The notes: generated from the sequence alone by a model not told the origin. Positions 1 to 11,339 are shown, counted from the first letter of the stretch. The stretch: DNA of 64,000 nucleotides from Calamus simplicifolius (GCA_900491605.1 UESW01000124.1:19507-83506), one strand, 5' to 3'. Numbers and translations: made by a program.

Positions 1-1
1 C

Positions 2-1669
2 GTCTCCGATTGTGGTCGCTGAGCTGGAGCGTCTCTTCCCGGAGATTATCCAAGTCCCCTTGCGGCCTCTGGAGGAGAGATCGGTAGATGGAAGTATCTG
101 GCCGTTATTGCTCGTAGTCTTGGCAACTGGGTTCCTCCGGAAGCTCTGGTTCACGAATTCCTCCATGCCGGTGTCTCGGGAGACATTGAAGCCGTCCCTC
201 TGCCGCATCACCATTATCTTTTCCGTTTTGATGACATTCGTGCTACGGAGCTCGTCCTCGGGCGACCATGGATAGTTAATGGCCAAGCTTTTGCTGTATC
301 CGAGTAGATTCCGGATTTCATTCCTTCTGAGAGCACGCTACTTCAAGCTCTGCTTTGGGTCCGATTGCCACTGCTCCCCATCGAATTCTGGACTGATGAT
401 GCTCTTGCCTCAATCCTATCTGCTGCGGGGAAATTCCTATACTCGAATGCTTTGACCAAGGATCGCAAGCGGGGCGGTTTTGCTCGCGCTTGTATCTCAG
501 TCGACCTAGGTAAGCCCCTGCGCCCAGGTGCTCAGATTCTAGGTTCTGGCATTCCATTTTGGCAACAATTTTCTTTTGAGAATATAGACGGAATCTGTGC
601 CTTCTGTGGATCCTTGCATCTCTCTGGGTCCTGTGGAGCTTCGCTTGATCCCTCATCTTCATCCTTGAAGCCACGGTTCGGCCCTTGGATGACAGCGGTG
701 AGATGAAGGAAGGCCCATGTGCTGCAGTAACCGGTGTCTCAGAGATCCTCTGTTCCGGGTACGTCTTCCTCCCCCACCTCCATCTTATCGAATGAATGGA
801 AAACACCTAAGAAATTTGCACGAAGGAACACTAGGAATGGTTTGCATGTCGTGCCTGCCGTCGCTGTGGATCCTTCGTCTATTTCCCCTGGTCCTTCTCC
901 TCTGTATGGAATGCAACAGAGCCGGATCCCCCCTTCTGTGCCGTTGGCTGTGGGAGAGACTTCTGTTGATGAGGACGGTAGGATTGATAACCCAGAGAGT
1001 CGTTTTCTTTCAAAGCCTCCTCCTATTCACTCTGAAGATCCTGCGTGCCGGTCAATCCTCAGCGTGCCGGTTGGAGACAATGGAACAGTAGACAAAGGAA
1101 CAGTAGCGAATTGTAAGTCTGAATGTTTAATCTCTGTCCCAGTGCTCTCAGGGAATTATGGAGTCTTATGCTCCAGTCCTTTTAAGTTGGGGGGCCAGAT
1201 TAATTCTACTGAAGGTTGCCTTTCTGGGCTGTCGAAACGGGCTCGGCCTGTTGAGCCTGTGTCGCAGCGGGTTTTGTCCAAAGCATCCAAAGGAAAAGGA
1301 AAAGCTAACCTCAAGGTTAAGGACATTGGGAATGGATCCTTTGCTTTCTCGGCTTCGCTTGACTCCCCTAGGGGTATGCCTGGTCCGGTGGGGTCGAGGA
1401 AGCAAAAGTCACGTCGTAAAGATAACCTGGCCCTTCAGTCTGCGGAAGTGTCAGTCCAGCCGTCTCACTCGACTAGCACTGACCATGACGAGGCTGTGGC
1501 CATTCTTAAGGCAGCCATCCAGAAGGATCGTCCTCTTGAGATCATGGATTCGTCCAGGGTGGATGACTGTGCTGGCCACGGATCTGAGGGTCCCATGCTG
1601 CTTAATGATCTCCTTGGCGAGAAGGTTATGGGGGACACTGTTGGGGGTCCCTCTTCCTCTATTTCTTAA
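2..1669 (+). pseudogene. LINE ORF1 (DUF4283 / zinc-knuckle RNA-binding protein), broken
   Basis: ORF1 encodes the nucleic-acid-binding protein of the LINE ribonucleoprotein. Its start is outside the window. Read in the frame of position 2, residues such as GRPWIVNGQ (about 261-290), the RLPLLPIEFW stretch (about 363) and a downstream CX2CX3HX4C zinc knuckle (about 598-636) match plant LINE ORF1 proteins with DUF4283. The C-terminal third is Ser/Pro-rich and basic, as is usual. In-frame stops TAG at about 304 and TGA at 704-706 break it. Its final TAA (1667-1669) touches the ATG of ORF2 in the same reading frame. It is certainly a pseudogene in this copy. Confidence 0.85.
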
Positions 1670-2535
1670 ATGAAGATTCTTATTTGGAATGTTCATGGGG
1701 CCCTGAAACCCTCCTTTGTTCTTCTTTTGGAAGGCTTCAGCAGCTTCATAACCTTGACATCTGTATTTTGACGGAAACTCGTCTTTCGGGGGATAGTTTG
1801 TATCGCCTTCGGAGGCAGATTTCTAGATTGTGGAATTCTTATGCTATAGATTCTGTTGGTCTTTCTGGAGGCATTTTGGTTCTTTGGAGATCGGATAGAG
1901 TCCGTGTGGATGCCTTTCATGATTGTGGCCAGCAGGTTGCTTTAGTCGTTTCCGAAGGGTCCTCAGCACCTTGGCTGCTTTCGGGAATTTATGCCAGTAC
2001 TGAGTTTAGGATGCGCCGAGTGCTTTGGGATGAGATCCAACTGCTTCTTGGCCGGGGTTTTTCCTCCCTCATTGCTGGCGATTTTAACTGTATTGTGGGG
2101 ACTTCTGAGAAGCGAGGAGGTAGACAATTTGTTGCTTCCTCGGGCATTGTTGAGTTCAGGAACTTTATTGCCTCCGCAGATCTTTTGGATTTGGGTTTTA
2201 CTGGACCCCGGTTCACCTGGTGCAATAATCGTCAGGGGTCTGCTAGAGTCTGGGAGAGACTGGATAGGGCTTTGGTTTCTGCCAACTGGCTTCAACTCTT
2301 TCCTTCTGCTACTGTTACTCATTTGCCAAGGATCGGGTCTGACCATTGTCCTATCCTCATTTCTACTGAATTGCCTCTTCAGCGGTCTAGACAATTTAAG
2401 TTCGAAAAGTTCTGGACCTTTTATTCTTCTGTGAGACATATCATTTCTCAGGTCTGGCGGTTGCCGGTTAGAGGGTGTGCCTCTTACAGACTTTCTAGAC
2501 GGCTCCTTCTTGACAGTCGTAGACTTTCTAGCTGA
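1670..2535 (+). pseudogene. LINE ORF2 start: APE-like endonuclease domain
   Basis: The ORF2 N-terminus nicks target DNA. The ATG at 1670 opens with MKILIWNVHGAL, the typical WN-x-R/H-G start of plant LINE endonucleases. A frameshift near 1725 moves the reading into the frame used from there to 3834. Visible signatures are ILTETRL (Glu of the catalytic centre), GDFNCI (Asp/Asn) and GSDHCPI (the terminal Asp-His), spaced as in exonuclease-endonuclease-phosphatase proteins. A TGA at 2533-2535 ends the open stretch, where a Trp or Arg codon is likely ancestral. Another TAG follows at 2695. Confidence 0.9.
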
Positions 2536-4138
2536 AACAGGAGGGAGGTCGGGAATATTTTGAGGCAGGTCAAACATGCTGAGTCTATTATCTCTTCTTT
2601 GCAAGACAAGGAGGATCAGCAGGGCTTTTTCCTTGATGCGGATCTGTCGACCCTCAGATCCACTTTAGCTGTCCACCATTCTCTTATGTTGCAGTAGAAA
2701 ACTTATTGGAGGCAAAGGTCCCGTATTCAGTGGATTAAGGAGGGTGACCGAAATACGAGGTTCTTTCATCAGACTACTTTGCGGCGCCGATCGGCGAATC
2801 GTATCAGATGCATTGATGATGAGGAGGGCCATTCTGTCGAGGATCCGCTGGCGATCAGGGATCAGTTTGTTAACTTCTTCCGGACCAGATGGACTGAGAT
2901 GTTAGGGGTTGGGTTCCCAGTTTCTCCGGTTCTGCCTTCTTATAAGGTCTCCGATGTGGAGAATGACAGTCTTATCAGACCTCTTACTATGGAGGAGATT
3001 CGCCTTGCTTTATGGGAGCTGGGTCCTGACAAGGCCCCGGGACCTGATGGGTTTCCGCCCTTGTTCTTTCGCCATTATTGGGACATTGTTGGTCCGGATG
3101 TGGTCTCTGCTATCCAGTCTATTTTTATGCTCACTCATATGCCTTCTGACTGGAAGCGGACTCTTGTTACCTTGATTCCCAAACGTCCTGAGGCTTCCTC
3201 CCCTATGCATTACCGGCCCATTAGTCTGTGTACCACTTTATACAAAATCTGTGCTCGAATTTTAGTAACTTGTATGGCTTTGGTTATGCCTCGTCTTATC
3301 TCTCAGGAGCAGGGTGCTTTTCTTAGAGGTCGCAGTATCACGGATAACGCCCTGTTGGCCCAGGAGTTTATGCATGACCTTCACCGAGTGTTGGGACGCA
3401 ACTGCCTCATGGCTATCAAGCTTGATATGGAGAGGGCCTATGATAGACTGAGGTGGGACTTTCTTTGCAGTACTCTTCATGAGTTTGGCTTCCATGAGGT
3501 TTTTGTCGACTGGGTGATGGAGTGTGTCCAAAGGCCGTCTTTCTCTCTTATGATTAATAGTGGTCGTACGGAGTTCTTCCACTCGGCGATGGGTTTAAGA
3601 CAGGGCTGTCCTCTTTCTCCATTCTTGTTTATTCTCTCTGCCGATGCTCTATCCCGGGAGCTCTCTTTGGCAACGCGGACTTCTTACATCGACCCTTATG
3701 CTGCTGGCCCCCTTGGCCCTTCGCTGTCCCATTTACTTTTTGCTGATGATTGTCTCCTGCTGGGGAGGGCTACTACCAGCAATGCCTCCACCTTTGCTTC
3801 CATCCTTCACTCCTACTGTCATGCCTCGGGGTAGTGTGTCAATCTCAGCAAATCGCTTATTTGTTTTAGTCCGAGGACGTCCCGTTCTGTGAAGAGGGCT
3901 ATATCTCAGATTATGGGCATTCCTACTCAGTCCGATCGGATGTCCTATTTGGGGATTCCTATTTCTGGGAGATGGCCTCGGTGTTCGGACTTTAGTTATC
4001 TGGAGAGGCGGATCCGTGATCGTCTGGATGGCTGGCAGGTGTCTGGTCTCTCTATGATGGCGCGGATTACCCTGATCCGGTCTGTGCTCTCATCGATGCC
4101 TGCCTCTGTCGCGTTGGCCTTCCTCTGTCGCGTTGGCC
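2536..4138 (+). pseudogene. LINE ORF2 reverse transcriptase domain
   Basis: This is the RNA-dependent DNA polymerase core of ORF2. In order it shows the linker WIKEGDRNTRFFH (about 2735), PGPDGFPP (about 3040), the PISLC motif (about 3220), QGAFLRGRSITDN (about 3310), the first catalytic Asp in KLDMERAYDR (about 3420), GLRQGCPLSP (about 3594) and the active-site LLFADDCLLL (about 3735). Stops at 2695 and 3832 interrupt it. The thumb region is cut short near 4138, where a 17-base stretch is directly repeated (4103-4119 and 4122-4138). After that the sequence resumes in another frame and further along the protein, so an internal deletion is likely. Confidence 0.92.
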
Positions 4139-4169
4139 CATATTTATCTGCCCTGATACTCCTCATGGT

Positions 4170-4930
4170 ATGCGTGTCAGTGACCTTATATCCGACGACT
4201 GCCCTTCTTGGTCGTATTCTCGGGTGGCTAGTTACTGCGGGACTGAGCTATGTCAGCGTATTCTTTCCATACCTCTGTCTCCATCTGCTAGTATTGATAC
4301 CAGGGTCTGGAGGAGATCATGCTTGTCTCGTGCTCCCATGAGGGACCTCCTCTCTATGTTCAGAACTTATCCTCAGGATTCGAGGGATTGGGATTGGATT
4401 TGGCAACTGTCCGTTCACCCTCGAGTGTGTCTTTTCATCTGGAAACTTGCTCAGGGTATTTTTCCTACCTGCTTCCTTCTCTCGCATCGTGGTTTGAGTA
4501 TTCAGCCTACTTGCCCGGTGTGTGGAACCGAGGAGGAAACAATTGATCATGCTATATTCGATTGTGCCAGGGCACGTCAGATTTGGCAACTCTCAGGTAC
4601 TTATCCCTTGGTGCACAGTCCTGCCTCCCACCGTATTTCTTTCCTGAGATTGCTGAAGCAGGGTTTAGGAGGGGTTACTCACCAACGGGGCGCACTCTGG
4701 GCTTATATTGCTTATCAGATATGGCTTTCCCGGAATCAGATTGTGTTCTCAGATACGGTTCATTCTCCTCGTAGGATCCTCAGGACGGCTTCCTCCCTCT
4801 TTGCTGAGTATTCATCCCATCAGGAGTCCTTTGATTTTGCGAACCTTGGACACTGGGTCTCCCCTGCTGCTGCAGCGAACCGGCGTACGGTTTTCATTTC
4901 TTGGGAGCCCCCTCCTCCAGGTTTGTTAAA
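4170..4930 (+). pseudogene. LINE ORF2 zf-RVT zinc-binding domain
   Basis: This is the region between reverse transcriptase and RNase H in plant LINEs. It contains VHPRVCLFIWKLAQGIFPT, then CPVCGTEEETIDHAIFDC, which is the conserved CX2C-HX4C pattern of zf-RVT (PF13966). It ends in WEPPPPGLLK just before the RNase H domain. A frameshift near 4930 separates it from the next domain. It is in a different frame from the reverse transcriptase, which agrees with the deletion near 4140. Confidence 0.88.
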
Positions 4931-5347
4931 ATTAACTTCGATGGGAGTGTCCGGGGTAGAAGTGCTGGCTCTGCTTATGTCATTCGTGATGCTGATGGCA
5001 GGATGCTGGCGGTTGGAGGATTTAGCCTTCTTGATCCCTCGGTTCCAATGACTGAGCTCTATGCGGCTTGGGCGGGTTTATCCTTCGCCATTCGGACTCT
5101 TGGCGCCCGCAAGCTCATCATTGAAGGGGACTCCATTATCGTTATTCGATGGATTCATCAGCAGTATAGTTCCCGTTTGTCTTCTATTCCTATCTTATGT
5201 GATATCCGAGCTATGATCTTGGAAGCTTCCAACATTCAGATCCGTCATGTCTATCGTGAGGCCAATGTTGTTGCGGACTGGATTGCGGCCAGGATGGCCT
5301 CTCACTTTGGGCAGTGGATATGGAGACGGGCGACTACTGCCCTCTGA
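4901..5347 (+). pseudogene. LINE ORF2 C-terminal RNase H domain (RVT_3)
   Basis: This plant RNase H-like domain (RVT_3, PF13456) degrades the RNA strand of RNA-DNA hybrids. Catalytic positions are visible as INFDGS (Asp), ELYAAWAGL (Glu), EGDS (Asp) and the final REAN-VADWIA (Asp). The 149-residue stretch is open to its TGA at 5347. The 3' untranslated tail and A-run follow within 80 bases, so this is the true C-terminus of ORF2. The same domain recurs as fragments at 30386, 33744 and 45552. Confidence 0.92.
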
Positions 5348-5439
5348 TTATGTCCCAGTTATTAGTTTCTGATGTAACGGGTCCATCCCGACCTAGGGTG
5401 GTGTGAATCACCGTCTGTACCAAAAAAAAAAAAAAAAAA

Positions 5440-6647
5440 GAATGGAAAGGTAAAGATTATAAAAGTTGTCATCAATTTTATTGGTGGAATCAGGGCAGTT
5501 TAGTAGAATCTGAAGTGTTTGCTGCCTTCTTACTCCTGTTGATTTAAACCCTTTCATGCTATAGAGTATCATAATATATATATATATATATATATATATA
5601 GGAATATCATAAGAGAATCGTCTACGATTGTTAAAAGAATGATGCAATAATTAAAAAGGAACTTGCCAAAAAAAAAAAAAAAAGGAACTTGCCAAATACC
5701 TCATAAGATTTCTCTATGTAGAATTGGGGTTAAATGAAGAGTAATTTTTATTATGCATGCTGCATATTTAGATCCTGTCTATTTCATTTTGTTATATATA
5801 GAGTGCCATTTTCTTAATTTAAGGATCAAATTTAGGCGTTGTCATTTATAAATGCATATTTTTTTAAACCAAATATATAATAGTATATGAATTTTTAATA
5901 GATTTGATTTATGAATATTTTGAAAATTTGATGTTGTATGACTGATAATCTGTTTGTCATACCAAACATAGTAATCAATATTAATGTAACATTATATGTG
6001 TATACAAACACAATAAGCAACATTATTGAAAATCTATCCAATGATAATCTATCTTGTAAGCATTCCATATTACTATTCAAGATTGCATGGTGATGCACCA
6101 AATGCCACCATAGTCTTTTATGAAGGCAGAATGAAAAATTCAACAAAAAGAAGATGCTTCTTGCTTGTGCAACTAGAGAACTAGATATTGAACCTTGAGA
6201 TGCATGAGGCATAAACCTGGGTAATGTACTGGTAACTATGCCCGATGCTCATGTTCATGCTATCAAGCCTATAGTTTTAGCTAGGATTTGCTTAATCTTA
6301 ATTAGAACAAATTTCATGTCTATATACCATGCCTAAATTCCCTCTCTCCTCCTCACCTCTTCATTCTAGATCTAATTAGAGTTTTTCAGTGCCGAAGTCT
6401 ACAAAATTTTGGACTAATCTGAATAGGTCATCTGGCCTATAGTCATCTTTAGCTAACACACATACGCACACATATCTTCAGGCTGTGATGGGTTCTTCTA
6501 ATTTTTCTATACTTGGTCCAAGTTTTTGATCAATTTTTTTTATAGTCTATATATTTTGAATATTCAAGCCCATAAAATTTTAGACTAGCTTGAGCAGGCT
6601 GAGCCACCTGCTTTATGAGGCATAAGCTGATGAACCCAAATGGAAGA
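5440..6647. other. AT-rich spacer, no gene seen
   Basis: No coding signature is recognisable. It contains a (TA)n microsatellite at about 5573-5600, a 16-base A-run flanked by a 15-base direct repeat at 5653-5693, and otherwise AT-rich unique-looking sequence up to the CACTA element. Confidence 0.6.
5653..5693 (+). repeat. A16 run flanked by a 15-base direct repeat
   Basis: AAAAAGGAACTTGCC occurs at 5653-5667 and again at 5679-5693, with 16 adenines between the two non-A parts. It looks like a retroposed poly(A) tail with target-site duplications and no body. A plain 26-base tandem duplication gives the same pattern. Confidence 0.6.
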
Positions 6648-7114
6648 CACTACAAGAAATCTATGAAATATGAATCATTCATCCTTGCATCTCAAGCTCA
6701 GCAAGTGTTTTACTGCGGATATCCAAGTTTGCACAACAACAAGCGAGATTGATGGGCTATTTCTAAAATCATCCCACGTTCAGCAATCATATTAAACGAG
6801 AGTTCATCAAGTCAATCAACTGAATGCCCTGCATTTCAAGAGGATAAGATGAAGATACATGCAATTAGGATGACACAAGGGCTCCTGAAACATCAGTTAT
6901 AGATCCAAATGGTGATGTCCAAGAAATTGAGGATGTAAATGTTCGATTTCCTTCCGATGATAATGACATTGAATCACAATCCAATACGGCATTGGATGTT
7001 AAACTAACATTTAACGAAACAAATGACACTGATTAAACATAGAGGTTTATTCAATTTCGATTTATTTTTATAAGTGCTAAATTTTTACATATTCAATCAT
7101 TATTCGTAATTATA

Positions 7115-8537
7115 TTGCATGGATCTTTAGTATTTTTAGTATATCGGGCCGAGATAGATCTTCCGCTGATGGACAGAGCGAGCAAGGACATAGCCCTACC
7201 GCATCATATCACTTTATGGGCATTGAAGATGGAGAGTTCAGATCTACAGCCTTCGAGTCTCATAGCCGATCAACACAATCTCTCAGAGTTCTTCCTACGT
7301 GATCGCACTGTACTTCGACTAGATGCTGATGGGAAGTAAGTATATACTAATAGTAAATATATGTTTATATTTTAAAGTCAATTACTTATAAAAATATTTT
7401 TTAATAGCTTTATTGAGCAGCATACTGTATCGAACCGGATCAGCTCCATATTTCAGAGGCATGCTGATTCCACTGGCTATGATTGACATCATGTATCTGC
7501 GGCCATGAGGGAGTTTTATTTTTCAGAGTTTCAGGTAAACTTATTAAATACAATTTATCACCGATATAAAATTTCTTAATCTTAATATATTCTTAAACTA
7601 ACTATTTATTTTAATACAAAAAAGTTTACGTGGGACCCTGCCATCCATGATGCCGTTAGGGCAGATAGAATGCTCTTGCGGTATGCCGATACTCCGACAT
7701 GCTTCATCGTTGGAGGAGATCGAGTGAGCGTCATGCATGTACTGAAGGGTATGACTGGCAGCAGATAGTCTGAGGCCTGGCAAAGAAGGTCTGCATCAGT
7801 CATCACGAACTGTCGATCCGAGAAGGCCGATCATGGCACGGGTCTCTCCTGCCACACTGTGGGGTCATTTCGATTCAGGAGCACAGACGCCATATGGTAA
7901 GGAAACATAAATAATTTAATTACTAATTTAGTCATTTATAAATACTTACATTTATATCATTTCTTCTGCTTTTATAGTCTGAGCAGGAGGGCAGAGATCC
8001 TGGTGAGTTTCGCCTATTCAGGGCGACACACACCAGGAAGGACGGTACTTGGGTCGATGCACGATCACAGGAGGTTGCGGTAAGAAATTAGTCTTATATT
8101 GTATCTGTTTAATTTCTAAACTTTTATTCAGGTTCATATAATGATTCATTTATCATTGATTTTATAATTCAAAGGCACGAGTCAAGGAGCTTCAGTCCCA
8201 GGCATCACAGGTCGACTCCACTGATGGGGGGCCGCCCGTCGAACTCTCACCACAGAAGAGTCGACGTGTGTTTTTGGAAGCTGTTGGTGCCCAGCCACGA
8301 GACCGTAGGGTTTATGGTCTGGGCACTAAAACTTCTAAATATTTTTTCGGCTCCAGTTCGTACTATTCTGGCGATATTCCTTCCGATTGTTTAGACGACA
8401 TTCGGAGATCTATTATGGAGGAGGTTTGGCAAGAGCTTGCAGACATGAGAGAGCATATGCGTCAGATGCAAGATTTGGTTCGCCAAATATCGCAGGGTTC
8501 ATTCCAGCCTCCGCAGCCTTTCGTGATCGTGATAGTG
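7115..8537 (+). pseudogene. Transposase_24-like (Ptta/En/Spm) protein gene of the CACTA element
   Basis: This accessory transposon protein is of the plant Ptta/En/Spm type (PF03004-like). The pieces look like exons. The first ends at a GTAAGT donor near 7337. The second holds MREFYFSEFQ before GTAAAC at 7533. The third starts KFTWDPAIHDAV (about 7623). The fourth holds EFRLFRATHTRKDGTWVD (about 8005-8070). The last (about 8172-8537) holds GLGTKTSKYF and a coiled-coil-like stretch MEEVWQELADMREHMRQMQ. This order is typical of the family. Stops, for example TGA in the second piece and in the third, show decay. Exact splice sites are inferred. Confidence 0.7.
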
Positions 8538-8694
8538 CGGATTCTTGATGTATTTTTTTGTACTTTTGTTTTGTATATCAAAATTTTTAATTATCAATAT
8601 ATTAAATTTTTATATATTATTAAAAATTTTGTGATGAATATTTCGATCAATATTTGAATGCAATGAAATTGTATTAAGAGTTTCAATTTATAAT

Positions 8695-9110
8695 ATTTTA
8701 AATTTATTTTAAAAAAATAATTAGCGATGCTATTGCGATAAAAATTTTCATCATAATTTTTTTAAAAAAATTAAATTCATAATTTTGCAATGCAACTCAT
8801 TGCGTCACAATATTGCGATGCATTTTAATGCATCGCAATTTTGCGATGCAATCTGTTGAGTCACAATTTTGCGACGCAAATTACGTCGCAATTAGTCGCA
8901 ATATTGCGATGCAATTTGGAGTTGCTATTGTGTCGTTAAATTACGACGACTTATGTTTTATCACAAAATAGTGACGCATTTTATTGCGTCACTATTTTAC
9001 ACTATTTAGCATGAAATTGCGACGGATTGCTATTTGCGACGAAATTTACAGCGACAGCCAAAATGCGTCGCTAAATGGTTTTAGCGACGCATTTTGGCAT
9101 CGCTAAAATG
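8695..9110 (+). repeat. CACTA right subterminal repeat cluster
   Basis: Short units GCGATGCAA, GCGACGCA and their reverse complements recur about every 20-40 bases, together with TGCGTCGC. In En/Spm-type elements such clusters are bound by the transposase-related TNPA. A closely related cluster lies at 57870-58830, so both elements belong to one family. Confidence 0.8.
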
Positions 9111-9898
9111 AATTTTTCTTGTAGTGAGAAAATATTTCTTAATCAACTTTAATGAAGCATAAGCATTTCTTATTGTTCCAATTTTATTTCCGGCGGAATA
9201 TGTTATTTTGCGGCACAATAATACCAACATTAACCTCTACCCTTGTTGGTGCATGCCCTAAACTTATCTAGTATATTCTTCTCCATTTACATAAATTTTC
9301 TCATTAATATATTGGGGCCTAAAACCCCTGAATATAAGTTAAAAAAAAAATCCTTCAAGCATGGATGGGTTAGAGGGCATGTCTGCATGCTACATGGCTT
9401 AAAAAAAGTGAAACAAAAGAAATGGCAGAGAAAATAAAAAGAGAAGGGAAAAGAAGAGAGCAGAAAAAAAAGAAAAAGGGAAAGAGAAGAAAAAAAAATA
9501 AAAACAAACGAAGGGCAGCTGAAGGTGACCTATGTTTTAGTAATCTTGTTATTTGTCTTGTCAGTTGGATTATTACGGAAGTCTAACGAGCATATGATAA
9601 GTTTGAAACATGTTTGATAACGGTACAGCCTATGCTGGCTCAAACCGAGGAATCGAGATGGAATTATGTGTCAGTTGAGTCCCAAGTCCAAACCAGCCCA
9701 AACTGGCAAGTAGGGCTGAATATAGACTTGATACAAATTGGATACCAGAACATCCATTCTGTATCCATGTTTTTAAGGCGACCATATAAATAAAAATACA
9801 GATATTAATTAGATGTTAAAATTCACATGCATGTCTTGAGTGGATATGGATACAAATTAGATATTGACAGCAAGGAAGGGATGGTCGGTAAGCATCAG

Positions 9899-10040
9899 TT
9901 GCATTTTTTGCAGAGCTAATACGGAATCAGTTGATCATTTATTTAGAGAGTGCTTCTTCTCAAAATCAATATACGGTCCTCTCACCTATAATCTTATATT
10001 AGGTAGACTTTCTTCCTATGTAACTAAACTATGGATGGTT
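9899..10040 (+). pseudogene. LINE zf-RVT domain remnant
   Basis: One frame reads CIFCRANTESVDHLFREC, the CX2C-HX4C pattern of the zf-RVT domain. About 26 open codons follow before a stop. No polymerase or RNase H part is visible beside it. It differs from the LINE copy at 1-5439 and is an older fragment. Confidence 0.7.
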
Positions 10041-10520
10041 TGAAAAAGAAAGAAGGTACAAGTTAAATGGAAAAAATATTAGATTTTATCTTTCATGGAC
10101 ATCTATAAAAGGAGAGAAAGGTAAGACTTTTTTATAATAAATACTCTTCCCCTGTCTCAATCCTTCACCAGATTATCTTAACCTTTACTTTATGAGGCAA
10201 TCTGCACCCTCAAAAGTGGTTGCTTTTCCACCAAATTCTTTATAATCTTCTTTCTCTTTTTATACACTCTTTATAAACTTCTTGATTCTAATAAATTTTC
10301 TCATTATAAGATTTCCCACCAAAATCTTTGTAATCTTCTTTCCCCCTTTATGAACTCTTTATAAGCTTCATTCCCCTTCAATCCCTATATAAAAAAAAGT
10401 ATAGATACAATTGAATAGCCAAACTTTATAAACCACCAAATATAGAAAGTTATTAGCTTCATTCCCCTTCATCACTTATTTTCTTTTAAAGTTCATAAGA
10501 GTTACATAGGACTAGATATA

Positions 10521-10970
10521 ATTGTAAACAAAACTAAATATTCAGATATAGAATGGAATAGTTTTCTAGCTATTCGTATCCACTTTTCTTTTATAGTCTT
10601 GGATATAGACAAACTCTGCAATTTTAGTAATAGGAGTCGTAATAGTCAAGTTCTGTTATAGACTTATGTTGATCCATTTCTTGACTCATCCTATCCTGAG
10701 TTTTGGGGTAGGAATGCCTTATTATCTCATCGACATTTAAAACTATCGCTCTACTCTTGTGACGAATGATTGCAAACAAAACTAAATATTCAGACATAGA
10801 ATGAAATAGTTTAATTTCTAGTCATTTATCCCCTTTTCTTTTATAGTTATGGATGTAGACAAGCTTTGCAATCTTAGTATCAGGGTTGTAACAGTCCAGC
10901 ACTATTATAAGCTTATCTTGATGCATTTCTTGACTCATCATATCTTAAGTTTTAGGGTAGAAATTTCTAT
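10521..10970. repeat. Diverged tandem duplication, unit about 248 bases
   Basis: The stretch starting ATTGTAAACAAAACTAAATA at 10521 recurs as ATTGCAAACAAAACTAAATA at 10769, and similarity continues for about 200 bases. This includes TTTCTTGACTCATC at about 10677 and 10926. The function is unknown. Confidence 0.75.
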
Positions 10971-11339
10971 CGTCCCTTTGAAGTTTCATCCCACCAGATA
11001 TAAGGCACTACTCTAATGAATATATCTTGGATATCTTTTTTCTATCACTTGAGCAACATAGCAGGGAAGCTAAAATAGCAGCTTATATTTCTTGTTTTCA
11101 TCTAGTGTATTTCTTTTTCTAATATTTTTCATCATATTTACTGCATCTGCTTTATTATATGAATTGATTGTCTTGCATATCTCATTAATGATATCCCCAG
11201 GTTCACTTGGGCTTGCTTTGCGTCCCACTAACGTGATATGTAGTGCTCCTATTTGCAGTCATGTTTAAGGTCTAAGTCATGAAATTCTAGATGAACCAAG
11301 CATAAAAAAGATAACTAAATCTTTTCTCCTTATAATCCT

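Larger units (their letters stand above)
1..5439 (+). mobile_element. L1-type LINE retrotransposon, decayed, 5' end outside window
   Basis: This is a non-LTR retrotransposon copy that once mobilised by target-primed reverse transcription. Domains lie in the usual plant L1 order: ORF1 with a DUF4283-like domain and zinc knuckle, then ORF2 with APE-type endonuclease, reverse transcriptase, zf-RVT zinc-binding domain and an RNase H (RVT_3) domain. It ends in a conserved 3' tail (TCTGTACC) and an A-run at 5423-5439. In-frame stops near 304, 704, 2533, 2695 and 3832, frameshifts near 1725 and 4930, and an internal deletion near 4140 make it non-autonomous. Shorter relatives with the same 3' tail lie at 33744-34218 and 45416-45785. 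The 5' target duplication is outside the window. Confidence 0.95.
6648..9126 (+). mobile_element. CACTA (En/Spm) DNA transposon, 2.48 kb
   Basis: The left end CACTACAAGAAAT at 6648 and the right end TTTTTCTTGTAGTG at 9126 are inverted repeats of each other. Both are flanked by the 3-base duplication AGA (6645-6647 and 9127-9129), the hallmark of CACTA elements. The right subterminal 430 bases are packed with GCGATGCAA and GCGACGCA motifs in both orientations, likely transposase-binding sites. The interior carries a broken Transposase_24-like gene but no recognisable TNPD/TNP2 transposase, so the copy is non-autonomous. Confidence 0.93.
9127..11339. other. Spacer with degenerate repeats
   Basis: No intact gene is seen. 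It holds a purine-rich stretch (about 9405-9515), a LINE zf-RVT remnant (9899-10040), an 89-base-offset duplication (about 10229-10300 and 10318-10380) and a 248-base-offset tandem duplication (10521-10720 and 10769-10970). Confidence 0.6.

Noticed and set aside
318..806. Long minus-strand open frame in the LINE ORF1 region
   Set aside because: It is antisense to ORF1 with clear DUF4283 and zinc-knuckle similarity on the plus strand; no signature of its own.
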